This document shows positions 45,203 to 52,605 of a stretch of 64,000 bases of DNA, one piece after another. This DNA is from SKKY01 sp965228015 (GTDB lineage Bacteria; Bacillota; Peptococcia; Peptococcales; SKKY01). A program made the position numbers and the translations under genes. Numbering within the stretch: the first letter of the stretch is position 1; the number at the start of each line of letters is the position of its first letter. The notes beneath the pieces were generated by a model. That model did no database searches. It was not told the DNA's origin and saw nothing but the letters and a program-made list of their open reading frames with translations. The stretch is from assembly GCA_965228015.1 (NCBI GenBank), contig OZ245787.1, forward strand, positions 1,798,001 to 1,862,000, written 5' to 3'.

Positions 45203-45284
45203 AAGGATAGCGAGTGCGATTTAGCACGTAATACATACAAGGGGTTTTTTATTCTTTTAAAACCCATAATTAATTGACACGATC
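45203..45284 (+). mobile_element. ISLre2 right-end remnant (82 bp)
   Basis: It matches the last 82 bases of the full ISLre2 copies, from AAGGATAGCGAGTGCG to the terminal ACACGATC. The remaining 1.47 kb is missing. It begins exactly at the end of IS3 copy 1, indicating an IS3-mediated adjacent deletion. Confidence 0.92.
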
Positions 45285-45351
45285 CTACAAATACTATAAC
45301 TTGCAGGGGCCTAAAAAAAGATATTATATAAAAAAATTAAAGGATGATTAA

Positions 45352-46170
45352 ATGAATACGAAAGTATTAAGAATAATTGTTTTATTATCTATATTTACCT
45401 TACTGATCCCTGCCTTTTCTCTTGGTGAAAATTATAAAAAAATGGACAATCTTAATTTTATAGTTGATTTTGAATTTAAAGAATTTGAAAAAAGCCCTGC
45501 GAATATTGATGGAAGAATCTTGCTGCCAATGAGGGAATTTTTTGAAACTATTGGAGCAACTGTAGAATGGAATAATGAACTAAAAGAAATTAACGCCTTC
45601 TATGAAGATAATAAAGTTTTTCTAAAAATTGGATCCAGGGATTCAATAGTAAATGGAATTTTTAAAGAACTGGATGTTGCACCAACTTTGATTGAGGATA
45701 CCACTTATATTCCCCTTAGATTTGCCGCAGAGTCTTTAGGGTATGAAATTCTTTGGAATGAAGAATTTAAAACGATATATGCTTTTTCAGACTACGAAGA
45801 AGCTGATTTGTCAGAGCTAAGAGAAACTCTTTCCGGCCACGGAATGATTCCAAATGATACAAGGATTATTGATACTTTTTCAGGTATTGGATCTTGGTAT
45901 GGCGGGAAATTCCACGGAAGAAACACTACCAGCGGCGAAGTCTTTGATCAATATGCTTTAACTGGTGCACACAGAACATTATCCTTTGGTACATTTGTCA
46001 GAGTAACCCACACTTACAACAACCAATCTGTTGTAATAAGAATTAATGACAGAGGACCCTTTGTTGTGGGAAGAGTAATTGATCTTTCTATGGCAGCAGC
46101 CGACATCATAGGACTAAAATCCAGAGGTCTCGGGAAAGTATATGTTGAAGTATTAGAAAATTATTATTAA
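45352..46170 (+). CDS. Secreted RlpA-like (DPBB) protein with copper amine oxidase-like N-terminal domain
   Basis: The 272-residue protein has a signal peptide (MNTKVLRIIVLLSIFTLLIP). A copper amine oxidase N-terminal-like (stalk) domain follows at about residues 35-145, with ILLPMREFFETIGATVEWNN and TYIPLRFAAESLGYEI. A C-terminal double-psi beta-barrel (about 180-270) carries IGSWYGGKFHGRNTTSGE and INDRGPFVVGRVIDLS, the RlpA signature. Stalk domains bind cell wall in Bacillota secreted proteins, and RlpA barrels cleave or bind peptidoglycan glycans. The RlpA acid residue region is kept. The gene is intact and lies between the two inverted IS3 copies. Confidence 0.85.
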   Translation: MNTKVLRIIVLLSIFTLLIPAFSLGENYKKMDNLNFIVDFEFKEFEKSPANIDGRILLPMREFFETIGATVEWNNELKEINAFYEDNKVFLKIGSRDSIVNGIFKELDVAPTLIEDTTYIPLRFAAESLGYEILWNEEFKTIYAFSDYEEADLSELRETLSGHGMIPNDTRIIDTFSGIGSWYGGKFHGRNTTSGEVFDQYALTGAHRTLSFGTFVRVTHTYNNQSVVIRINDRGPFVVGRVIDLSMAAADIIGLKSRGLGKVYVEVLENYY

Positions 46171-46172
46171 TT

Positions 46173-46212
46173 AAAAGAGGTACTGATATTTTTATATGCC
46201 AGTACCTCTTTT
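46173..46212. terminator. Bidirectional terminator between the RlpA-like and CheY-like genes
   Basis: AAAAGAGGTACTG (46173-46185) pairs with CAGTACCTCTTTT (46200-46212), a 13-bp stem with a 14-base loop. It serves the two convergent genes. Confidence 0.9.
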
Positions 46213-46213
46213 T

Positions 46214-46573
46214 TCATAAATATTTTGAAACCTTTTCCAAAACAGATTCTTTTTTAAAGGGTTTAACTAAAAAATCCTCTGCTCCAGCCATAAAGGCATC
46301 TAAAATCATCCTTTTTTGTCCTAAAACAGAACAAATTAATATTTTTGCTTCCGGGTCTATTTTTTTTATTTCTCTTGTTGCTTCAATTCCGTTCATTACC
46401 GGCATTGTAATATCCATTATCACAAGATCAGGCTTTAGATTTGAGAATTTCATAACAGCTTCCTGGCCATCCTGAGCCTCTCCCACGATATCAAAGTTAT
46501 TTTTCGTTAGTAAATCTTTTAGTGTTGTTCTTACTATTGCAGCATCATCTACAAGCATAATCTTTAAAGACAA
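46214..46573 (-). CDS. Single-domain response regulator (CheY-like)
   Basis: From TTG 46573 the product has 120 residues, a normal receiver-only length; AGGAAGG precedes it. An in-frame GTG at 46627 would add a non-conserved tail. Receiver residues are visible: Asp pair in IMLVDDAAIVR, phospho-acceptor Asp in LVIMDITMPVMNG, Ser/Thr in ILICSVLG, and Lys in FLVKPFKKE. There is no output domain. No kinase or chemotaxis gene is nearby, so its partner is unknown. Confidence 0.88.
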   Translation of the reverse strand: MSLKIMLVDDAAIVRTTLKDLLTKNNFDIVGEAQDGQEAVMKFSNLKPDLVIMDITMPVMNGIEATREIKKIDPEAKILICSVLGQKRMILDAFMAGAEDFLVKPFKKESVLEKVSKYL

Positions 46574-46667
46574 ATCATATCTACCTTCCTGAATTCCGTT
46601 CTGTAAATATTGTATTACAAAATGCACTTTTTTTCACTCTTTTTTCTTTTTTAAGATCAAAAATCCC

Positions 46668-47920
46668 TGTAATGGTATAGTCTTGTTGTAACACCTAGTA
46701 CGGATAATATATAATAAACTCGAACTAGGAGGATTACAAAATGAGCAAACGTTACGATTTAGAATTCAAGAAGGAGGTTGTACGTGAATATCTAAAAGGC
46801 AAAAGCCTTGGTGATCTTTTTGCAACCTACGGTGTATCAAAATCAACAATGTCCGGATGGATAAAAAATACAGCGAAGAATGTCATTACACAAAACCACA
46901 AAATAAAGAAAATGCAATATCACCAGAGGAATATAGAGCGCTTAACAAGAAGCTTATGGAACTTTAAAAGGAAAATGACTTCCTAAAAAAGCAGCGGCAT
47001 TCTTCGCAAAGGAAATCGATTAGTGGTATATCGGTTCATTGATGCCTATAAACTTGAGTTTGGATTGTGCTGGTTATGCCGCAAGTTCAACCTCTCTCCG
47101 AATATGTACTACAATTACTTAAAGAACAGAAAATCCACGTATCGTGAGGGAAAGGCTAAAGTTCAAGAAAACATAAAAAGTATTTATTACAATAATGGAC
47201 GCATTATCGGCCATAGGTGGATGGTCGCTTTTCTTGCAAGGCAAAATATATTTATTGGTAAGACAACAGCACATAAGTATATGAACAAGGAATTAAACCT
47301 GCATGCAATCACTGTAAGAAAAAGGCCCAAATATGTAAAAGGTAAAAAGAACAAAGTATTTCCCAATATTCTTAATCAAAATTTCTCTGTCACAGAAAGA
47401 AATAAAGTATGGTGTACTGATTTCACCTATATAAGATTAACAAACGGTAAAATGCGTTATAATTGTACTATTATAGATTTAGCAAAAAGAGAAGCAATAG
47501 CAACGGTTAACTCAAAATGAATCAACTCAGATCTGGCAATAGAAGCCTTGTCTAAAGCTCTTGAAAGAGAGAGCCCAGATGAAGGGTTAGTCTTACATTC
47601 AGATCAGGGGGTACAGTTCACCTCATGGGCTTTCGTAGAGTACTGCAAAAGCCAAGGAATAAGGCAAAGCATGAGTAAAACAGATCGCCCATATGATAAC
47701 GCTCCAATGGAGAGATTTTATAAATCACTTAAGTCAGAGCTTATTTACCACCAAAAATTTGAAACCGACCTACAATTAGATGAAGCTATCAATAAATATG
47801 TTTATGTGTGGTACAACCACATTCGACCTCATTCATACAATAGAGGGCTGACTCCATTTGAAGCACGAAATATAAACTGATTTTCCGTACTTAGTGTTAC
47901 AAAGATGCTTGACCATTACA
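46668..47920 (+). mobile_element. IS3-family insertion sequence, copy 2 (1253 bp)
   Basis: It has the same ends as copy 1 but the opposite orientation. Left inverted repeat 46668-46705, right 47883-47920. The flanks (CCC left, ATT right) show no duplication, so a rearrangement has probably occurred. With copy 1 it encloses the RlpA-like and CheY-like genes. Confidence 0.92.
46741..47880 (+). pseudogene. IS3-family transposase OrfA/OrfB, copy 2, interrupted
   Basis: It carries the same OrfA TAA and OrfB TGA (47518-47520) as copy 1, plus an A6 run at about 46863-46868 that shifts OrfA just after MSGWIK. The DDE residues are present in the OrfB pieces. The two OrfB pieces would join into a protein of about 284 residues if the TGA were decoded. 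Confidence 0.85.
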
Positions 47921-47949
47921 ATTTGTAGAAGAAAAACGGAGGTGTAAAA

Positions 47950-48430
47950 ATGAAAAACTTAATTATTTATTCGAGCAAACACGGTTTCACTAAAAAATGT
48001 GCGGAGATGTTAAAAGAAGGTTTAAAAGATGGAGGTGATTTGATTAACCTTAAAGAAAATCAAAAAATTGATTTAGATAATTATCAGGTTATAATTTTAG
48101 GAAGCTCAGTTTATGCGGGAAATATACAAAAAGATATGAAAGATTTTATTGAGAAAAATCATGATGTTCTAATGGAAAAAATACAGGTTTGTTTACCTGT
48201 AATATGCATAAGGGACAGGAAGCTGAAGAACAATTGAAAAAGGTTTATCCGTTAAATCTGGTTGAAAAATCATTTATGGCTACGTTTTTGGTGGAAGTTT
48301 TGACTTTGAAAAAATGAATTTTATTGAAAAGCAAATTGTAAAAAAGATTGCAAAAGTTTCTGAAAGTGTAGAAACTATTGAAGTTGAAAATATAAGGAAG
48401 ATGCAGGAAAAGGTCAATTCTTTGGTTTAA
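47950..48430 (+). pseudogene. Flavodoxin-like protein, two frameshifts
   Basis: It starts MKNLIIYSSKHGFTKKCAEM, an FMN phosphate-loop pattern, with VIILGSSVYAGNIQKDMKDF, as in HemG-type flavodoxins. After residue about 78 the frame changes: NMHKGQEAEEQLKKVYPLNLVEKS, then GYVFGGSFDFEKMNFIEKQI, ending at TAA 48428-48430. The breaks lie near 48187 and at the short T-run before GGCTACG (about 48272). GGAGGTG precedes the ATG. It would carry electrons; its stop is five bases from the hairpin of the next gene. Confidence 0.8.
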
Positions 48431-48435
48431 AACCA

Positions 48436-48509
48436 TAATCATATTTAATTCCTCCTGTTTATATGTAATTAAACAATTACATATAAACAGGAGGAATTAA
48501 ATATGATTA
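48436..48509. repeat. 35-bp perfect hairpin covering the RBS and start of the bacterioferritin-like gene
   Basis: The arms 48436-48470 and 48475-48509 are perfectly complementary with a 4-base AAAC loop. The right arm contains AGGAGG (48489-48494) and ATG (48503-48505), so in any transcript from upstream the translation start is fully base-paired. No T-tail follows, so it is not a terminator. Confidence 0.97.
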
Positions 48510-49021
48510 ACAGAGAAGAGAAAAAAGCAAGAGTAATAGAAGTATTAAACAAAGCACGTTCTATGGAGCTTCAGGCTATTCATCAGTATATGAATCAACA
48601 TTATAATTTAGACGACAGAGATCTTGGGGAATTAGCAAAAAATATTAAATTAATAGCAATTGACGAAATGACTCATGCAGAAGCTTTTGCAGAAAGAATT
48701 AAAGAGTTGGGTGGAGAACCTACATCAGAATTATCAACTCCGGTAATTAAAGGACAAGAAACAGTTGAAATATTTACTGCAGATGCTAAGGCTGAAGAAG
48801 ATACTATGGAAGCATATAATGAGTTTGCAAAAGTTTGCAGTGAAAATGGGGACAGTATTACTAAAAAATTATTCGAACAAATTATTAATGATGAGCAAGA
48901 ACGTTTAAATTATTTTGATAACATTGCTGGTCATATAGAAAACCTTGGAAATGTATATCTGGCTCGCATTGCTGGAACTTCAGCTTCAACTGGTGGTACA
49001 ACAAAGAGTTTTGTAAATTAA
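48503..49021 (+). CDS. Bacterioferritin-like (ferritin superfamily) diiron protein
   Basis: This is a 172-residue four-helix protein. Diiron ligands are visible as Glu in MELQAIHQYMNQHY, ExxH in DEMTHAEAFAERI, and a second-half Glu plus DEQERLNYF. The pattern resembles bacterioferritin more than rubrerythrin; no C-terminal rubredoxin domain is present. It probably stores iron or detoxifies peroxide, next to a flavodoxin and downstream of a peroxiredoxin. Its AGGAGG and ATG lie in a 35-bp perfect hairpin, which should strongly limit translation of read-through mRNA. Confidence 0.9.
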   Translation: MINREEKKARVIEVLNKARSMELQAIHQYMNQHYNLDDRDLGELAKNIKLIAIDEMTHAEAFAERIKELGGEPTSELSTPVIKGQETVEIFTADAKAEEDTMEAYNEFAKVCSENGDSITKKLFEQIINDEQERLNYFDNIAGHIENLGNVYLARIAGTSASTGGTTKSFVN

Positions 49022-49054
49022 GGTGAATAATATAAATACTTAATAATACTTAAG

Positions 49055-49080
49055 GCCACACTAAGTTGTGGCTTTGTCTT
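49055..49080 (+). terminator. Intrinsic terminator after the bacterioferritin-like gene
   Basis: GCCACA (49055-49060), loop CTAAGT, TGTGGC (49067-49072), then TTTGTCTTTTT. Confidence 0.8.
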
Positions 49081-49117
49081 TTTGCTAACTAACAACCTTG
49101 CCTGAGAATAAGAGTTG

Positions 49118-49146
49118 TTGATTAAAAGGGAGATTTATGGTACAAT
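49118..49146 (+). promoter_or_regulatory. Sigma-A-like promoter of ablAB
   Basis: TTGATT (49118-49123) and TACAAT (49141-49146) are 17 bases apart. Initiation would occur about 49153, only ten bases before the hairpin at 49163. Confidence 0.65.
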
Positions 49147-49162
49147 AAGAAACGAACAAAAT

Positions 49163-49215
49163 AAAAAAAGATACTCTCTTAGGACTTTATTAGTAACAAG
49201 AGAGTATCTTTTTTT
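49163..49215 (+). terminator. Leader terminator/attenuator before ablA
   Basis: The arms 49163-49180 and 49198-49215 form an 18-bp perfect stem with a 17-base loop, the right arm ending in seven T. It lies between the promoter and the ablA start (49238), so it would end most transcripts unless antitermination occurs. Confidence 0.8.
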
Positions 49216-49237
49216 ATTTTGAAGGTGAAAATTTATT

Positions 49238-50523
49238 ATGAAGGAAAAAATGAAGTTAGAACAGCGGAAAGACTGGAAATGGCAAAGAAAAAATCTAATC
49301 AGGGATGTAGAAACAGTAGAAAAAATGCTTGGGATTAGTTTTGATAAGGAAGAAAAACAAAAAATACAAAATACTATAGAAAAATTCCCCATGGCAATTA
49401 CTCCATATTATCCTTCTCTTATTAACCCATCTAATTACAAAGATGACCCTGTATTTAAACAAGCCTTTCCCGATCCCGAAGAACTTTCAATTTCGTCTTG
49501 TGATATGAAAGATCCCTTAAGTGAGGATATAGACAGTCCCGCTCTTGGAATAACCCACCGATATCCTGACCGGGTATTGTTTCATGTAAGTAATATATGT
49601 GCCATGTATTGCAGACATTGCACCAGGAAAAGGAAAGTTAGAGATACAGACAATGTTCCTTCAAGAGACGAACTCAGGGAAGGAATAGAATACATTAAAG
49701 GAAATCAGGAGGTTAGAGATGTTTTGTTATCAGGAGGAGATCCCCTAATGTTTTCTGACGATAACCTTGATTGGATTTTAAGTGAAATTTATTCAATTCC
49801 TCATGTGGAAGTTATTAGAATTGGATCCAGAATACCAGTAGTTCTGCCTTATCGAACAACGGAAGATTTAATCGAAGTATTTAAAAAATATGAAAAGCTT
49901 TGGCTAAATACACACTTTAATCATCCTAATGAGATTACAGAAACAGCAAAAAAAGCTTGAGAAAGTTATCTTTAGCTGGGATTCCTTTAGGAAACCAGTC
50001 AGTATTATTAAGAGATGTAAATGATTGTCCAAGAATTCAAAAAAAGTTAGTACAAAAACTTGTTCAGAACAGAGTAAGGCCATACTATTTATATCAATGT
50101 GATCTTTCTGAGGGACTTGAACATTTCAGAACATCTGTAGGAAAAGGTATTGAAATTATGGAAAGTCTTCGTGGACATATAAGCGGTTTTTCTGTTCCGA
50201 CCTATGTAATAGATGCTCCGGGTGGAGGAGGTAAAATTCCTGTTATGCCCAATTACTTAATTTCATGGTCTGCCAACAAAGTTATTTTAAGAAATTATGA
50301 GGGTGTAATAACTACCTATAAAGTTCCGGATAATCATACAAGTAATTCTTGTGATCTTGAATGTAAAGACTGCAATTTGCAACTTGATATTGATAATGCG
50401 GAAGAATACAAAGCATTGGGAGTATATAAATTACCAACAGATTATGATGAAGAAATAACCTTAACTCCGGAAAATCTGGAAAGAAGAGAAAGAAGTGAGA
50501 ATGGAGATGATGAAATTGGATGA
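49238..50523 (+). pseudogene. ablA: Lysine 2,3-aminomutase AblA, one frameshift
   Basis: This radical-SAM/PLP enzyme converts L-alpha-lysine to beta-lysine. The first frame has the cluster motif CAMYCRHCTRKRKVRD, LLSGGDPLM and NTHFNHPNEIT. The second has QSVLLRDVNDCP, the PLP-Lys region PGGGGKIPVMPNYL, and C-terminal Cys residues (CDLECKDCNL) that bind zinc. The break is near 49955: AAAGCTTGAGAAAG lacks one T, joining AKKAL-RKLSLAGIPLGNQ. It is followed by ablB, and together they make N-acetyl-beta-lysine, an osmolyte. GAAGGTGAA precedes the ATG. Confidence 0.9.
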
Positions 50524-51344
50524 GATAATAAGAATAGATGACTCGTTTATTCAACATGGTAAATATAATGACAGAGTATATATTATGAAAATCACTGATG
50601 AAAACTATAAAGAGGTTATAAAGACCTCTGAAAAACTTGCTAAAGAAAACAATTATGGGAAAATTTTTGCTAAAGTACCTTTTCATATTGGGGAAGAATT
50701 TTAGAAAAAAGGTTATATTCTTAAAGCCGCTATACCTGATTTTTACAAGAACAGTGAAGAATGCTTGTTTTATTCAAAATATTATTTTGATAAAAGAGCT
50801 GAAGATTATTTTGAAAAAGAAAATGAAGAGTGTCTTCAAGAAGCTTTTAAAAGTACTTTGAAATCCAAGGAAGATAAGCAAGATGAAGAATTGTTTATTA
50901 AAGTGGCAGGAAAAAAATGCTGAAGATATCGCTTGTTTATTAAAAGCAGTTTTCAAAACCTATCCTTTCCCGGTTTTTGATAAAGAGTATATTTTGAAAA
51001 CCATGGAGGATAATATAAAATATTATTGTTATTATGATGGAAATATTCTTGCAGGTGTTCCTTCCTCAGAAAAGGATATTTATAATAAAAATGCTGAAAT
51101 GACGGATTTTGCAGTAAAAAAAGAGTATAGAGGGAAAAGTATATCTAAAGCTTTATTAAAAGCTATGGAAAAGGATTTAAAGGAAGAAAATTATAGGGTT
51201 CTCTATACAATCGCCCGGGCAGGAAACTTAGGAATAAATATTCTATTTGCCCGGTAAGGATATATTTTTTCAGGGAAAGCAGTTAATAATACCAATATCT
51301 CTGGAAATATTGAAAGTATGAACCTTTGGTATAAAAAATTATAA
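50501..51344 (+). pseudogene. ablB: Beta-lysine N-acetyltransferase AblB, multiply broken
   Basis: Pieces of one GNAT acetyltransferase appear in order. FIQHGKYNDRVYIMKI lies at the N-terminus and KKGYILKAAIPDFYKNSEE follows an in-frame TAG (50702-50704). In another frame come AVFKTYPFPVFDKEYI, NAEMTDFAVKKEYRGKSISK (acetyl-CoA loop) and YTIARAGNLGINILFAR, then TAA (51255-51257) and NNTNISGNIESMNLWYKK. Three lesions exist: TAG, a frameshift about 50885, and TAA. Several ATG or GTG starts lie at 50495-50510, overlapping ablA, and the choice is unsure. Unlike ablA, this gene looks truly dead unless several bases are wrong. Confidence 0.83.
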
Positions 51345-51361
51345 ATATTATTCTGGGATGG

Positions 51362-51553
51362 ATGAAAATGGAGCCTGAAAAGAAAAGGGTTTATTGCAAA
51401 AACTGCATAAATTATTATATTACATGGGATAAAAAATTTCCCCACGGCTGTAAGCTGTGGGGAATTAAATCTATGCAAATGCCTTCCCTTGTAGTATACC
51501 GTTCAAAGGGGAATACCTGCGAATATTATAAAAAAAGAGAAGGTAATGTTTGA
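51362..51553 (+). CDS. Small conserved Cys-rich protein, function unknown
   Basis: The 63-residue protein begins MKMEPEKKRVYCKNCINYYI and continues TWDKKFPHGCKLWGIKS, then GNTCEYYKKRE. The CxxC plus two further Cys look like a small metal site, and the spacing pattern (YCxxC, FPxGC, CxYY) seems conserved in bacteria from memory, without a known role. It lies 17 bases after ablB, and its stop abuts the convergent DAHP synthase stop. Confidence 0.7.
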   Translation: MKMEPEKKRVYCKNCINYYITWDKKFPHGCKLWGIKSMQMPSLVVYRSKGNTCEYYKKREGNV

Positions 51554-52588
51554 CTATTGATTCGTTTTTTCTACAAGGTGATAGATTAATCTTTCTGTAG
51601 CCGGCCAGCCTAAACATGGATCTGTAATGGATTTCCCGAATATTCCACCATTTACAGCTTGAGAACCTTCTTCCAAATAACTTTCTATCATTAAACCCTT
51701 TACATATTTACCAATAATTGGCTCTTTTCTTTTGTTGTGAATAATCTCTGATGCAATTCTTGGTTGTTGATTAAATTGTTTATCAGAATTTGCATGATTT
51801 ACGTCAATTATAATAGCTGGATTTTCTAAATTACGACTTTCATACTCTTCAATAAGACGCATTAAATCTTCATAATGATAATTTGGAATGCTTCTTCCAT
51901 ATTGGTTTACGGCACCTCTTAAAATAGCATGAGCAAGAGGGTTGCCTTCAGTTTCAACTTCCCAGCCTCTGTATATAAAATGATGACCTATCTGCCCTGC
52001 TTTAATAGAATTTAGCATTACGCTTAAATCACCACTGGTAGGATTTTTCATTCCTGCAGGAACATTAAATCCACTTACAGTAAGTCGGTGCTGTTGATTT
52101 TCAACAGATCTTGCCCCAACAGCAACATAACTCAGAAGATCATCAAGGTAAGCGTAATTCTCTGGATATAACATTTCATCTGCACAACTTAAATGAGATG
52201 TTTCAATTGTTCTTAAGTGAAGTTTTCTGATTGCTTTAATACCTTCGTACATATTCGCAACTTTATTAGGGTCTGGCTGGTGCAACATTCCTTTATAGCC
52301 TTCACCGGTGGTCCTGGGTTTGTTAGTGTAGACCCTTGGGATAATAATAGTATCATCTTTTACTTCTTCCTGAACCTTTGCAAGTCTTTCGATATAAGAT
52401 AAAACTGAATCTTCATTATCCGTAGAACATGGCCCGATAATCAGAAGGAATTTACCGCTTTTTCCTGTAAGCACATCTTGAATTTCTTTGTCTCTTGCAT
52501 TCTTTATTTTTTTAATTTGTTCTGAAACGGGTATTTCCTGAAATAACACATTTGGTGGTGGAAGTTCTCTTAAAAATTTATATGACAT
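51554..52588 (-). CDS. 3-deoxy-7-phosphoheptulonate (DAHP) synthase, class I AroG/AroF type
   Basis: The 344-residue enzyme joins phosphoenolpyruvate and erythrose-4-phosphate in the first shikimate step. Motifs are LLIIGPCSTDNEDS, PRVYTNKPRTTGEGYKG, AVGARSVENQQHR, GMKNPTSGD and DVNHANSDK. The N-terminal extension (FLRELPPPNVLFQEIPVSE) is of the feedback-regulated E. coli-like type. It is complete, with AGGGGC before the ATG and the TGS kinase gene 17 bases upstream. Aromatic precursors would feed the broken pab genes further right. Confidence 0.94.
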   Translation of the reverse strand: MSYKFLRELPPPNVLFQEIPVSEQIKKIKNARDKEIQDVLTGKSGKFLLIIGPCSTDNEDSVLSYIERLAKVQEEVKDDTIIIPRVYTNKPRTTGEGYKGMLHQPDPNKVANMYEGIKAIRKLHLRTIETSHLSCADEMLYPENYAYLDDLLSYVAVGARSVENQQHRLTVSGFNVPAGMKNPTSGDLSVMLNSIKAGQIGHHFIYRGWEVETEGNPLAHAILRGAVNQYGRSIPNYHYEDLMRLIEEYESRNLENPAIIIDVNHANSDKQFNQQPRIASEIIHNKRKEPIIGKYVKGLMIESYLEEGSQAVNGGIFGKSITDPCLGWPATERLIYHLVEKTNQ

Positions 52589-52605
52589 TTTTTCAGCCCC
52601 TTTAT

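Noticed and set aside
43949..47920. Functional composite transposon made by two IS3 copies
   Set aside because: No matching target duplication at the outer ends; inverted orientation and missing inner duplications indicate rearrangement rather than a unit that moved together.
48436..48509. Rho-independent terminator for the flavodoxin gene
   Set aside because: The stem is long enough but is followed by coding sequence rather than a T-run, and it contains the ribosome binding site of the next gene.
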